DNA of 64,000 nt from C-114 sp963745405 (GCA_963745405.1 CAVUWY010000002.1:2788121-2852120), one strand, 5' to 3'. Shown: positions 9,633 to 18,649, counted from the first letter of the stretch. A program made the numbers and translations. The notes: generated from the sequence alone by a model not told the origin.

Positions 9633-10438
9633 GCGGCCGCCCCCGGAGCCGTGAGGCGGACGGCGAGTCCGGCCTCGGCCATCGCCGCCTTCACCTCGCC
9701 GATCGAGAAGGTCCGCCGATGGAAGATGCTCGCCGCCAGGACGGCGTCAGCGCCACCGTCACGGATCGCGGCCACGAAGTCGGCCGGTCCGGCCGCCCCA
9801 CCCGAGGCGATCACCGGCACGCGGACCCGGGAGGTGATGGCGCCGAGCAGCTCGACGTCGAAGCCGGCCTGGGTGCCGTCGCGATCGATCGACGTCACGA
9901 GGAGCTCGCCGGCGCCCTGGGCGACGGCCTCCTGGGCCCACGCGATCGCATCGCGGCCGGTCCGCTCACGGCCACCCCGAACGACGACCTCCCAGCCCAC
10001 CGTGGCGAGCGTCGGATCGTCGGGATCGGACCTCGTCACCCGGCGGGCGTCGATGGCCACCACGACGGCCTGGCTGCCGAAGACCGCGGCACAGGCATGG
10101 ACCAGCGTCGGGTCCGCGACCGCCGCCGTATTGAGCGACACCTTGTCGGCCCCGGCCCGGAGGACGGCCCGCATCTCGTCGACCGCGCGGACGCCGCCGC
10201 CGACCGTCAGCGGGATGAAGGCCTCGCGGGCGGTCCGCTCGACGATCTCGAGGAGCGTCGCCCGACCCTCCGGTGCCGCCGAGATGTCGAGGAAGACGAG
10301 CTCGTCGGCGCCTTCCGCCGCGTAGCGACCGGCGAGGGTCGGTGGATCGCCCTCGTCGACGAGATCGACGAAGCGGGTCCCCTTGACGACGCGACCGTCC
10401 GCCACGTCGAGACAGGGGATGACCCGGCGGCGGAGCAT
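9629..10438 (-). CDS. hisF: Imidazole glycerol phosphate synthase, cyclase subunit
   Basis: A 269-residue (beta/alpha)8 barrel that with HisH makes imidazole glycerol phosphate and AICAR. The two catalytic Asp residues are in place: PCLDV near residue 11 and SIDRDG near residue 130. ATG 10438 overlaps the hisH stop by one base; the frame is open further upstream but that part lies within hisH. Phosphate-binding loops GGGVR and SGGAAG are present. Intact and canonical. Confidence 0.96.
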   Translation of the reverse strand: MLRRRVIPCLDVADGRVVKGTRFVDLVDEGDPPTLAGRYAAEGADELVFLDISAAPEGRATLLEIVERTAREAFIPLTVGGGVRAVDEMRAVLRAGADKVSLNTAAVADPTLVHACAAVFGSQAVVVAIDARRVTRSDPDDPTLATVGWEVVVRGGRERTGRDAIAWAQEAVAQGAGELLVTSIDRDGTQAGFDVELLGAITSRVRVPVIASGGAAGPADFVAAIRDGGADAVLAASIFHRRTFSIGEVKAAMAEAGLAVRLTAPGAAA

Positions 10439-11178
10439 CAGCCGGTCACCGGGCCGGCCGCCGCGCTCGCGACCGGCGACGCGGCGGCCGAGCGCGAGTC
10501 CCGGAACGCGGCGGCGATGGCCACCACGTTGGCGAGGAGCCGCAGGCCGTCCGGACCGCTGCGCTCGGGGTGGAACTGGACACCGAGGCGGTTGCCGCGG
10601 GCGACCGCACTGACGAACGGTCCACCGTGGCTCGTCTCGGCGAGGATCCAATCGGACGCGGTCGGCGCCGGCCTGCCGGCGAACGAGTGGACGAAATAGA
10701 AGTCCGCCCCATCGACGATCCCGTCGAAGAGCGGGTGCTCCCGACGGCGGGTGACCTGGTTCCAGCCGATGTGGGGGAGGGTCGGGGCCTGCTCGAGGAG
10801 GATCGTCCGGCCGGGCACGACCCGGAGCGTCGAGGCCCCATCCTCGTCGCTCCCGTCGAACAGCAGTTGCAGGCCGAGGCAGATCCCGAGGAACGGTCGG
10901 TCGGCCTCGATCCAGCGGCGGATCGGTCCGGCGAGGTCGCGCTCGTTGAGGCGGGCCATGGCCGGGGCCGCGGCTCCGACGCCGGGCAGGACGAGGAGGT
11001 CGGCCGGCTCGATGTCGGCGGGATCGGTCGCGAGGCGCACCTCCGCCCCGACCGCCACGAGCGCCTGGCCGATGCTCACGAGGTTGCCGGCGCCATGGTC
11101 GACCACGACCGCCCGGACCTTCGCGCTCGACCGGCCGGCCGTGGCCTGGCCGCCGGCGGCGTCCGCCTCGGCACTCAT
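10438..11178 (-). CDS. hisH: Imidazole glycerol phosphate synthase, glutaminase subunit
   Basis: A 246-residue class I glutamine amidotransferase that feeds ammonia to HisF. The nucleophile elbow GICLGLQLL carries the catalytic Cys, and VQFHPERSG carries the His/Glu pair. Compared with typical HisH (~200-215 aa) it has about 20 extra N-terminal residues and an Ala/Ser-rich C-terminal extension of about 20 residues. The ATG overlaps the hisB stop by four bases (11175-11178). Confidence 0.95.
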   Translation of the reverse strand: MSAEADAAGGQATAGRSSAKVRAVVVDHGAGNLVSIGQALVAVGAEVRLATDPADIEPADLLVLPGVGAAAPAMARLNERDLAGPIRRWIEADRPFLGICLGLQLLFDGSDEDGASTLRVVPGRTILLEQAPTLPHIGWNQVTRRREHPLFDGIVDGADFYFVHSFAGRPAPTASDWILAETSHGGPFVSAVARGNRLGVQFHPERSGPDGLRLLANVVAIAAAFRDSRSAAASPVASAAAGPVTG

Positions 11179-11801
11179 CCGAGCGCGCCCTTCGTCGAGG
11201 CGACGCCTCGCCGACGCGGGTCCGGCTCGCAGGCGACGCGGAGTGCTCGCCCGAGGGCCTTGAAGGCGGCCTCGGCGAGGTGGTGGTCGTTGCGGCCGCT
11301 GCCGCGGAGGTGGATCGTGAAGCCGGCCGTCCGGGCGAACGCCTCGAGCGCGTGGTCGACGAGCTGGAGCGGCAGGGCCCCGACCCGCTCTCCCCGGAAC
11401 GGCAGATCGATCACCGTGTACGGCCGGCCGCCGACGTCGACGACCGCCGTCGCGAGGGACTCGTCCATCGGCACAGAGGCGTCCCCGAAACGGACGATGC
11501 CCGCCCGGTCGCCAAGGGCGGCGGCGAACGCCGCGCCGAGGACAAGGGCGACGTCCTCGACCGTGTGGTGCTCGTCGACGTCGAGGTCGCCGCTCGCCTC
11601 GATAGCGAGATCGAACAGGCCGTGGTGGGCGAACGACCCGAGCAGGTGGTCGTAGAAGCCAACCCCGGTAGCGGCGTTCGTCGTCCCCTCGCCGTCGAGC
11701 CGGAGCTCGACCGATACCCGGGTCTCCTTCGTCTCGCGTCGCACGGTGACGCTCCGCGCTCCCGCCGACTCGATGGTGAAGTCGCCCGCCGGAGTGGTCA
11801 T
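11175..11801 (-). CDS. hisB: Imidazoleglycerol-phosphate dehydratase
   Basis: A 208-residue monofunctional HisB with no histidinol-phosphatase domain. The duplicated metal-ligand motifs are visible: DHLLGSFAHHG, DEHHTVED, LVDHALEAFAR and NDHHLAEAAFKALGRAL. ATG 11801 is chosen because it overlaps the hisC stop by four bases and fits family length. Since the phosphatase half is missing and no separate hisN is in this operon, the histidinol-phosphate phosphatase step must be encoded elsewhere. Confidence 0.95.
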   Translation of the reverse strand: MTTPAGDFTIESAGARSVTVRRETKETRVSVELRLDGEGTTNAATGVGFYDHLLGSFAHHGLFDLAIEASGDLDVDEHHTVEDVALVLGAAFAAALGDRAGIVRFGDASVPMDESLATAVVDVGGRPYTVIDLPFRGERVGALPLQLVDHALEAFARTAGFTIHLRGSGRNDHHLAEAAFKALGRALRVACEPDPRRRGVASTKGALG

Positions 11802-12979
11802 GAGGCGCTCCCCTCGTCCGGCCCGTCGGGTCCGGCGGTCGCGCCGCCAGCCGTCGTGGCCCGGGCGGCGTCGATCAGTCGGTCGTCCTGCTCGGGCGAG
11901 CGGACGGTGATGCGGAGGTGATCGGCGAGCGGGTGCTCCGCCCCGAACGTGCGCGGCACGAGCCCGCGCCGCAGCAGCGTCTCGGCGACGTCCCCGGCGA
12001 TCGCCGGCGAGTCGAACCGGACGAGAAGGAAGTTCGTGACGCTCGGCAGGACCGTCCAGCCGGCTGCCGTCAGGCCCGCCGCCAGCCGCTCGCGCTCGGC
12101 CGCGATGGCCGCGATCCGCGGCGCCAGCCAGCCGTCCCGCTCGAAGGCCGACGTGGCGACGGCGACCGACACGACGGACAGGGAGCCCGGCGGTCGATAC
12201 GGCTCGATCTCGGCGAGCAGCTCCCGGTTGGCCACGGCGAACCCGACCCGCAGGCCGGCCAGCCCGTAGGCCTTGCTCGCCGTCCGGACGATGACGAGGC
12301 GCGGGTAAGCGGCCCGGAGCCCGATGAGGGACGTGCCGGTGAACTCGGCATAGGCCTCGTCGAGCGCGACCACCGGGGCCGCGCGGCCGTCGGCGCGAGC
12401 GTCGCCGGCCAGGCCGTCGAGCAGCGCGGCGATGGTGCCCGGCGGCTCGGGGAGGGCGGTCGGGTTGTTCGGGCTGCACAGCCAGATGACGGACGCCGAG
12501 CGGCCGGCCGCCCGGATCGCCTCACCATCGAGGGCGAACCCGCGGTCGGCGCCGAGGCGCGGGACCGCCTCGACTACGGCCTCCCGCTGGTCCGAGATGA
12601 CCCGGAACATCGCGTACGTCGGGATCGGCACGACCGCCGTCGAACCCGCCGGCAGGAACGCCTTGCCGATGAGGTCGAGGATCTCGTCGGCGCCCGCTCC
12701 GACGAGCAATTCCCCGGGCCCCACGCCGTAGCGGGCGGCCGCCGCGGCCACGAGGCGACGGTAGTCGGACGGCGGGTACTCCGAGAGCCCGCCCTCGAAC
12801 GGGCCGATCGCAAGGGCCTCCACGGCGACGTCCGGCGGCGCTGCGGCCGTGTTGAGATCGAAGCGGACGATGTCGGCCACGGCGAGCCCGTAGCGCGCGG
12901 CGACCTGCTCGCTCGTCGCCTCCCACGAGTAGCCGATCGGGGCGGTGGGGGAGGCCATCGTGACCGGCGTCGGGCTCAT
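11798..12979 (-). CDS. hisC: Histidinol-phosphate aminotransferase
   Basis: A 393-residue fold-type I PLP aminotransferase. The PLP-binding Lys lies in RTASKAYGLAGLRVGF; CSPNNPT and the Asp in VVALDEAYAEF are the usual cofactor contacts. ATG 12979 overlaps the hisD stop by four bases and sets the family N terminus; the open frame upstream of it lies inside hisD. The C-terminal ~20 residues are Gly/Ala-rich and likely disordered. Confidence 0.95.
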   Translation of the reverse strand: MSPTPVTMASPTAPIGYSWEATSEQVAARYGLAVADIVRFDLNTAAAPPDVAVEALAIGPFEGGLSEYPPSDYRRLVAAAAARYGVGPGELLVGAGADEILDLIGKAFLPAGSTAVVPIPTYAMFRVISDQREAVVEAVPRLGADRGFALDGEAIRAAGRSASVIWLCSPNNPTALPEPPGTIAALLDGLAGDARADGRAAPVVALDEAYAEFTGTSLIGLRAAYPRLVIVRTASKAYGLAGLRVGFAVANRELLAEIEPYRPPGSLSVVSVAVATSAFERDGWLAPRIAAIAAERERLAAGLTAAGWTVLPSVTNFLLVRFDSPAIAGDVAETLLRRGLVPRTFGAEHPLADHLRITVRSPEQDDRLIDAARATTAGGATAGPDGPDEGSAS

Positions 12980-14397
12980 CGGGTCGACCTCGCGGCACCG
13001 GCGGCGGAGGCAGCACCGCTGGCTCCGTCCGACTCGTCGCGGAAGCGGATCTCGACCGCCTCCCGGTGGGCGATGAGTCCTTCGGCCGTCGCGACGACCC
13101 CGACCGCGCCGCGGATCGAGGCCAGGCCCTGCCGGCTGATCCGCTGGACCTGGCAGTACCGACCGAACGAGCCCACGTCGAGCGCCCCCGAGCTGCGTGC
13201 CAACCCGCCGGTGGGGAGGACATGATTGGCGCCGGATGCGTAGTCGCCGGCGCTCTCGGGCGCGAACGCACCGACGAAGAGCGAGCCGGCGGACCGGATG
13301 CGGTCGACGGCTTCCTCGGCGTCCGCGACGACGACGGTGAGGTGCTCGGCCGCGTAGTCGTCGACGAACGAGATCGCCGCGTCGCGATCGGGAGCCAGGA
13401 CGAGGAGCCCGCCGGCGGCGAGGCTCCGCTCGAGGATCGCCCGCCGTGGCGCCGTCGCGAGCTGCAGGCCGATCTCCGCCTCGACGGCCGCGGCGAAGTC
13501 CTCGTCGGGCGTCACGAGGATGGCCGGCGAGTCGGGGCCGTGCTCCGCCTGGCTGAGGAGGTCGGCCGCGACGTGGGCCGGGTCGGCGGTCCGATCGGCG
13601 AGCACCATCACCTCCGATGGGCCGGCAGGGAGATCGATGCCGACCTCGCCGAAGACCTCGAGCTTGGCCGCGGTGACCCACGCGTTACCCGGTCCGACGA
13701 TGCGGTCGACTGGTTCGATGCCGTCGTCGGGCAGGCCGTAGGCGAGCGCCCCGATCGCCTGAGCGCCGCCGGCTACCACGATGGCGTCGACCTCGAGCAG
13801 GCCGGCGACCCCGAGGAGGATCGGATCGAGGGTTCCGTCGGGCCCGGCCGGCGAGGCCACGATGAAGGCGCCGACGCCGGCGACGCGAGCCGGCACCGCG
13901 CACATCACGAGTGAGCTCGGATAGGCCGCCGAGCCGCCCGGGACGTAGGCGCCGACGCGCGAGATCGGGCTCCAGCGTCGTTCGATCGCGATGCCCTCGT
14001 CGATCGTCGTCACCGTCGTACGCGGTCGCTGAACCTCGGCGAACCGACCGATGTTGGCGATCATCGTTTCGACGCCCGCTCGGACAGGGCCGGGCAGGGC
14101 GTCGCGGGCCGCGATCAGCGCGGCCCGCGCGACCAACAGGTCGCCGTCGGCGAGACCGCCGCCGAACCGGGCGTTGGCGTCGCGGACGGCCACTGCGCCG
14201 CGCGCCCGCACGTCGGCGAGGATCGCTCGGGCCCCCTCGCGGACCGCGCCGTCCGGGACGGCGCCGCGACGGACGAGGGCATGCCGATAAGCGGCGACCG
14301 CCGGATCGGCGTCGACGAGCGAGAGGTCGAGCCGCCGAAGCCGGACGGAGGCGGGTACTCCCGCATCGAGGCCCGGTGTCGTGCTGGGCGTGCTCAC
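12976..14397 (-). CDS. hisD: Histidinol dehydrogenase
   Basis: A 473-residue NAD- and zinc-dependent enzyme for the last two oxidations of histidine synthesis. Family motifs are intact: GPGNAWVTAAK, DLPAGPSEV, SQAEHGPDSPA, DDYAAEHLTVV and ANHVLPTGG, which include the zinc-ligand and catalytic His residues. It starts with GTG 14397 and overlaps the hisG stop by four bases. The C terminus has an extra Ala/Gly-rich tail of ~20 residues. Confidence 0.95.
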   Translation of the reverse strand: MSTPSTTPGLDAGVPASVRLRRLDLSLVDADPAVAAYRHALVRRGAVPDGAVREGARAILADVRARGAVAVRDANARFGGGLADGDLLVARAALIAARDALPGPVRAGVETMIANIGRFAEVQRPRTTVTTIDEGIAIERRWSPISRVGAYVPGGSAAYPSSLVMCAVPARVAGVGAFIVASPAGPDGTLDPILLGVAGLLEVDAIVVAGGAQAIGALAYGLPDDGIEPVDRIVGPGNAWVTAAKLEVFGEVGIDLPAGPSEVMVLADRTADPAHVAADLLSQAEHGPDSPAILVTPDEDFAAAVEAEIGLQLATAPRRAILERSLAAGGLLVLAPDRDAAISFVDDYAAEHLTVVVADAEEAVDRIRSAGSLFVGAFAPESAGDYASGANHVLPTGGLARSSGALDVGSFGRYCQVQRISRQGLASIRGAVGVVATAEGLIAHREAVEIRFRDESDGASGAASAAGAARSTR

Positions 14398-15254
14398 TGG
14401 ACGATCTTCTCGATCGGGAGGACGAGGATGCCGGATGCGCCGGCGGCCTTGAGCCGTGGCAGGAGCTCCCAGACGGCATCGGCGTCGACGACGGCGTGGA
14501 TCGCGATCATCCCGGCATGGGCGAGGGGGATGATCGAGGGGCTGCCGAGGCCCGGCAGGAGGTCCTCCAGCTCGGCGAGTCGCTCCTGCGGCGCATTCAT
14601 CATCAGGTACTTGCGGCCGCGGGCGGCGAGGACCGCGGCGAGCATCGTCTCCACCGAGCCGAGGTCGGCGCCACGGGTCGCGAGGGCGGCGGGGTTCGCG
14701 ATGAGGACGGCCTCCGAGACGAGGACGTCCTCGATCGGGCGCAGGCCGTTCATCGCCAGGGTGGAACCGGTCGAGACGAGATCGACGATGGCCTCCGCCA
14801 GGCCGAGTCGCGGCGCGACTTCGACAGCGCCGGACAGAGGAATGACGTCCACCGGGATGCGCCGCTCGGCGAAGAAGCGACGGGTCGTCTCCGGGTGCGA
14901 TGTCGCGACCCGGGCGTCGGCGAGGTCGGCGACCGTCGTGTACGACGAATCGACCGGCACCGCTGCCGCCAGGCGGCAGCGACCGTAGCCGAGGAGGCGC
15001 AGGACGGGCAGCTCCGCGCCCGTCTCGGAGAGGAGATCCTGGCCGGTGACGCCGAGGTCGGCGACGCCGTCACCGACGAACTCGATGATGTCGCCGGTCC
15101 GGACGAACAGGATGTCGAGGGCGAAGTTCTGGACCCGGACCACGAGGCTTCGGTCGTGCTCCTCGAACACGAGGCCGGCATCGTGGAGGAGTTCCAGCGT
15201 CGGTTCGACGAGGCGCCCCTTGTTGGGGACCGCCAGGCGGAGGCGTTCGCTCAT
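14394..15254 (-). CDS. hisG: ATP phosphoribosyltransferase (long form)
   Basis: A 286-residue HisG, which commits PRPP and ATP to histidine synthesis. The N terminus LRLAVPNKGRL and the PRPP loop region (LVSTGSTLAMNGL) are typical. The length and the C-terminal ACT-like region (about residues 210-286, including GLGSPSIIPLAHAGMIAIHAV) fit the long form that is feedback-inhibited by histidine and needs no HisZ. ATG 15254 overlaps the stop of the upstream TrpR-like gene by four bases. Confidence 0.94.
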   Translation of the reverse strand: MSERLRLAVPNKGRLVEPTLELLHDAGLVFEEHDRSLVVRVQNFALDILFVRTGDIIEFVGDGVADLGVTGQDLLSETGAELPVLRLLGYGRCRLAAAVPVDSSYTTVADLADARVATSHPETTRRFFAERRIPVDVIPLSGAVEVAPRLGLAEAIVDLVSTGSTLAMNGLRPIEDVLVSEAVLIANPAALATRGADLGSVETMLAAVLAARGRKYLMMNAPQERLAELEDLLPGLGSPSIIPLAHAGMIAIHAVVDADAVWELLPRLKAAGASGILVLPIEKIVQ

Positions 15255-15586
15255 CGTTCTGCGCCGGTCGGGTAGGGGCGGTCGCCGGTACGGGAACGGG
15301 CGTCGAGTCGGTCGAGGGCCGCCCGGTAGCCACCTTCTCCGTGATGGAGCCACGACGCGATCCGAGTGATCGTCGCCGTGCTCGCACCGGTGCGAGCGGA
15401 GATCTCCGCGTAGTGCATCCCGGCGTCGAGCAACCGGACGACCGCCCAGCGTTGGGCCATGTCGCGCAGCTCCCCGACCGTGCACAGGTCGCGGAAGAAC
15501 CGCGCGGCTCCATCGAGGTCCTCGAGGTCGAGGATCGTGAGGAGCAACTCGCTGACGTCGTCGGTCTGCCAGGTCTCGGTCGTCAT
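15251..15586 (-). CDS. TrpR-like repressor (YerC/YecD family), likely his operon regulator
   Basis: A 111-residue all-helical protein of the YerC/TrpR family. The helix-turn-helix is DMAQRWAVVRLLDAGMHYAEI followed by SARTGASTATITRI, the family recognition helix. ATG 15586 is chosen because GGAGCGGG lies just upstream; the frame is open to 15625. It is the first gene of the his operon, overlaps hisG by four bases, and faces hisA across a region with a strong inverted repeat. TrpR-like regulators of histidine genes (sometimes called HisR) have been proposed in Gram-positive bacteria; that this one senses histidine is inference from position. Confidence 0.85.
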   Translation of the reverse strand: MTTETWQTDDVSELLLTILDLEDLDGAARFFRDLCTVGELRDMAQRWAVVRLLDAGMHYAEISARTGASTATITRIASWLHHGEGGYRAALDRLDARSRTGDRPYPTGAER

Positions 15587-15632
15587 CACCCGCTCCGCGG
15601 TGGTTCGTCGTGCCGTGGTAGTCACGTGCCGT

Positions 15633-15666
15633 GCTACCGTAGTAGCATGCTAATACGCTAGCATGC
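15633..15666. promoter_or_regulatory. Divergent his operon/hisA control region with operator candidate
   Basis: A perfect inverted repeat has arms GCATGCTA (15645-15652) and TAGCATGC (15659-15666) around a 6-base spacer. A second, shorter one next to it has arms GCTAC and GTAGC (15633-15646). On the plus strand TACGCT (15655-15660) inside the repeat could be the hisA -10 box, so binding would block transcription. The half-site contains CTAG, as in known TrpR operators. The TrpR-like protein encoded next to it is the obvious candidate binder (inference). Confidence 0.65.
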
Positions 15667-15687
15667 CAGTAGGAGAGGCGTCAACCA

Positions 15688-16422
15688 GTGACATTCACGC
15701 TGATCCCGTCGATCGACCTCCGCGGCGGGCACGTCGTCCGCCTTCGCGAAGGAGACTTCGCGCGAGAGACCGACTACGGCTCGGACCCGGTCGCCGTCGC
15801 CGAGCGATTCGCTGCGGCCGGCACTCGCTGGCTTCATCTCGTCGACCTTGATGCGGCGCGCGGAGGCGAGCGGCAAACGACCGCCATCGAGTCGGTCGTA
15901 TCGGCGATGGCCGGCAGGCTGGCCTGCCAGGTCGGCGGGGGATTGCGGACCGAGGAGAGCGTGGGGTCGATGCTCGCCGCCGGTGCCGCCCGGGTCGTGC
16001 TCGGCACCTCGGCGGTCGACGACCAGGCGATGATCGGTCGTCTTGTCGAGCGCCACGGTCCGGACCGGGTCGTGGCCGCGCTCGATATCCGCGACGGTCT
16101 CGCCGTCGGCGGCGGCTGGCTGCCCGGTGCGCCCGGTCTCCGCCTCGAGATCGCGTTGAAGGCGCTGGCGAAGGTCGGAGTGGGCTGGCTTGCCGTGACC
16201 GCGATCACGCGCGACGGCGGGCTCGGCGGCCCGGACCTGGAGCTGCTCCGCGGCGTGGTCGAGGCATCGCCGGGCGGGATCATCGCATCGGGTGGCATCT
16301 CGTCGATCGCCGACCTCGAGGCCGTCCGAGCCCTCGGCTGCGCGGCGGCGATCGTCGGACGAGCGCTCTACGAGGGGCGCCTCGACCTCCGAACGGCGAT
16401 CGACGCGGTCGACCAGGCCTGA
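15688..16422 (+). CDS. hisA: HisA, phosphoribosylformimino-AICAR-P isomerase (one catalytic Asp replaced)
   Basis: A 244-residue (beta/alpha)8 barrel isomerase for the step before HisHF. GTG 15688 is set by a strong ribosome-binding site AGGAGAGG (15671-15678). The first catalytic Asp is present (PSIDLRGG, residue 10). At the second catalytic position, where family members read TDI..DG, this protein reads TAITRDG: Ala at residue 172 (GCG at 16201-16203) replaces the Asp known to act as general acid/base in HisA and PriA. Everything else (GGGLRTEES, ASGGISS) is canonical. It is the only his gene of the pathway core outside the operon, facing it from the other strand. Confidence 0.93.
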   Translation: MTFTLIPSIDLRGGHVVRLREGDFARETDYGSDPVAVAERFAAAGTRWLHLVDLDAARGGERQTTAIESVVSAMAGRLACQVGGGLRTEESVGSMLAAGAARVVLGTSAVDDQAMIGRLVERHGPDRVVAALDIRDGLAVGGGWLPGAPGLRLEIALKALAKVGVGWLAVTAITRDGGLGGPDLELLRGVVEASPGGIIASGGISSIADLEAVRALGCAAAIVGRALYEGRLDLRTAIDAVDQA

Positions 16423-16452
16423 CGAGCAGGCCGCCCCGGCTCGCCGGTCCGG

Positions 16453-18543
16453 TCAGTGGCCGGAGCCGGCCTCGACGTCCTTGCGATGGGCCGCGACGAT
16501 CTTGTCGGCGAGGTGCGACGGCACCTCCTCGTAGTGGTCGAGGGTGGCCGTGAACGTGCCCCGGCCGTGGGTCAGCGAGCGGAGCTCGGTGGCGTAGGTG
16601 AAGAGCTCCGCCTGGGGCACCTGGGCCGAGACGACCTGGACCCCATCACCGCCTCCGTCCATGCCGAGCACCCGGCCGCGGCGCGTATTGAGGTCCCGGT
16701 TGACGTCGCCCATGTAGTCCTCGGGGACCCGGACCTCGACCGCCATGATCGGCTCGAGGAGGGCCGGCTTGCACTCGAGGACACCCTTCTTGAGGGCCAT
16801 CGATGCGGCGATCTTGAACGACAGCTCGTTGCTGTCGACGGTGTGGAACGAGCCGTCGTAGAGGGTCGCCCGGAAGTCGGACAGCGGGTAGCCGGCGATG
16901 ACCCCCTCGGCGGCCGCCTCGCGGATGCCCTTCTCGACGCCCGGGAAGAAGCCCCGCGGGACCGATCCGCCGACGACCTTCTCCCCGAACTCGACGCCGC
17001 CGCCCGGATTCGGCTCGATCTCGATCCAGACGTGGCCGAACATGCCGTGGCCACCCGTCTGCTTCTTGTACTTGCCCTCGACCTGGGTCCGGCCGCGGAT
17101 CGTCTCCCGGTACGGCACCTTTGGCGTGTGGGTCACGATGGCCGCCCCGAACTTGCGCTTGAGGCGCTCGGCGATGACCGCCGTGTGGGCCTCGCCCATC
17201 GTGACGAGCAGTTGCTCGCCGACCGGGCTCCGCTCGATCCGGGCCGACGGCTCCTCCTCGAGCATCCGGTTGAGGGCTGCCCCCATCTTGTCGAGGTCGG
17301 CCTTCGTCTGGGGTTCGATGGCGACGGTGAGCGACGGGGCGGGGAAGGCGAGCGGGTCGAGGACGAGCGGCTTGTCCCGTGAACCGAGGGTATCGCCCGT
17401 CTCGGTGACGGCGAGCTTGGCGACCGCGCCGATCTCGCCGGCCTTCAGCTCCCCGACCGGCTCCTGGTCCTTGCCGTGCACGAGCAGGAGCTGGCCGATC
17501 CGTTCGTCCTCGCCTCGATCCACGTTCCAGGCGTGGCCCTGCGAGCGGAGCGTTCCCGAGAGGATGCGGATGTAGGTGAGCCGCCCGACATACGGGTCGG
17601 CCGAGGTCTTGAATGCCCGGGCGAGGAGCGGGCCCGCCGGGTCCGCGGGCACCTCGATCGGATCGCCGGTCTTGGGCTCGTGGGCGGTCGTCGGAGCCTC
17701 GTCGGCCGGCGAGGGGAGGTAGCGGACGAAGGCATCGAGAAGGCCCCGCATGCCGATCCCCTTGGCCGCGCTGCCGACGAGGACCGGCGCGAGGATCGAT
17801 TCCTTGACGCCCGTCCGAAGGCACGCTTCGAGCTCTGGATCGGAGATCTCCTCGCCCTCGAGGTACTTCGTCAGCACGCCGTCGTCGGCCTCGGCCGCCG
17901 CCTCGAGGAGCTGGTCGCGGCGGGCCGAGACCTCCGCCTCGAGCTCGGCCGGGATGGGGATCTCGACCTCCTTGTCGCCCTCCCAACGCCACGCCTTGCG
18001 ATGGACGAGGTCGACGTAGCCGGAGAACGACTCGGCGGCGCCGATGGCGACCTGGAGGGGGGCGATCTTGGTCCCGAAGCTCGAGCGCAGGGCGTCCAGG
18101 GTGGCCGTCGGGTCGGCGTTCTCCCGATCGCACTTGTTGATGAAGAAGCAGGCCGCCCGGCCGGTCGAGCGGCCGTGGGCGACTGCCGTCTCGAGGCCCG
18201 AATCGACCCGGCCCGACGCGTCGACGACGAACAGCGCCCCGTCGACCCCACCGAAGCCCTCGACGACCTCGGCCACGAAGTCGGGGTAGCCGGGCACGTC
18301 GACGAGGGTCACCCTCGTCCCATCGTCGTCGAGCGTGGCGACCGCCAAGCTCAGCGATTCCTTGCGCTTTTGCTCCTCGGGCTCGAAGTCGAGGTGGCTC
18401 GTCGCGTCGTCGACCCGGCCCAGCCGTGACGTCGCGCCCGTCCGGAAGAGCAGCTGCTCGGCGAGGGTCGTCTTGCCGGCTCCGGCATGTCCGGCCAGCA
18501 CGACATTCCGCAGGTGGGCGAGGTCAACGCTCTTCGTCGTCAT
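16453..18543 (-). CDS. Elongation factor G-like GTPase (EF-G2 type)
   Basis: A 696-residue five-domain translational GTPase. G1 is GHAGAGKTT, G4 is NKCDRE, and the C-terminal domains IV/V carry PYRETIRGR, GHGMFGHVWIEIEP and RRGRVLGMDG. In G3 the catalytic His of DTPGH is replaced: the protein reads DVPGYPDF. That Tyr is typical of the EF-G2/FusA-like paralogue group rather than the main EF-G, so it is probably not the housekeeping translocase. It stands alone, divergent from yebC, with an upstream GAGAGGACC region as ribosome-binding site. Role in the cell is uncertain. Confidence 0.9.
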   Translation of the reverse strand: MTTKSVDLAHLRNVVLAGHAGAGKTTLAEQLLFRTGATSRLGRVDDATSHLDFEPEEQKRKESLSLAVATLDDDGTRVTLVDVPGYPDFVAEVVEGFGGVDGALFVVDASGRVDSGLETAVAHGRSTGRAACFFINKCDRENADPTATLDALRSSFGTKIAPLQVAIGAAESFSGYVDLVHRKAWRWEGDKEVEIPIPAELEAEVSARRDQLLEAAAEADDGVLTKYLEGEEISDPELEACLRTGVKESILAPVLVGSAAKGIGMRGLLDAFVRYLPSPADEAPTTAHEPKTGDPIEVPADPAGPLLARAFKTSADPYVGRLTYIRILSGTLRSQGHAWNVDRGEDERIGQLLLVHGKDQEPVGELKAGEIGAVAKLAVTETGDTLGSRDKPLVLDPLAFPAPSLTVAIEPQTKADLDKMGAALNRMLEEEPSARIERSPVGEQLLVTMGEAHTAVIAERLKRKFGAAIVTHTPKVPYRETIRGRTQVEGKYKKQTGGHGMFGHVWIEIEPNPGGGVEFGEKVVGGSVPRGFFPGVEKGIREAAAEGVIAGYPLSDFRATLYDGSFHTVDSNELSFKIAASMALKKGVLECKPALLEPIMAVEVRVPEDYMGDVNRDLNTRRGRVLGMDGGGDGVQVVSAQVPQAELFTYATELRSLTHGRGTFTATLDHYEEVPSHLADKIVAAHRKDVEAGSGH

Positions 18544-18635
18544 CGACTCGTCGGTCCTCTCGTGCAGGGCGATGGAAGGGGACGGGAGGCTCGCATGCGG
18601 CGGGGCGGAAGGCGGGTTTCGCCATGATAGTCGCG

Positions 18636-18641
18636 TATACT
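18636..18641 (+). promoter_or_regulatory. -10 box of yebC, leaderless-type start
   Basis: TATACT ends eight bases before the yebC ATG, which places the transcription start at or beside the start codon. No Shine-Dalgarno sequence lies between. The same arrangement recurs at ruvB, hflX and other genes in the left part. Confidence 0.6.
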
Positions 18642-18649
18642 CGCCGGCG

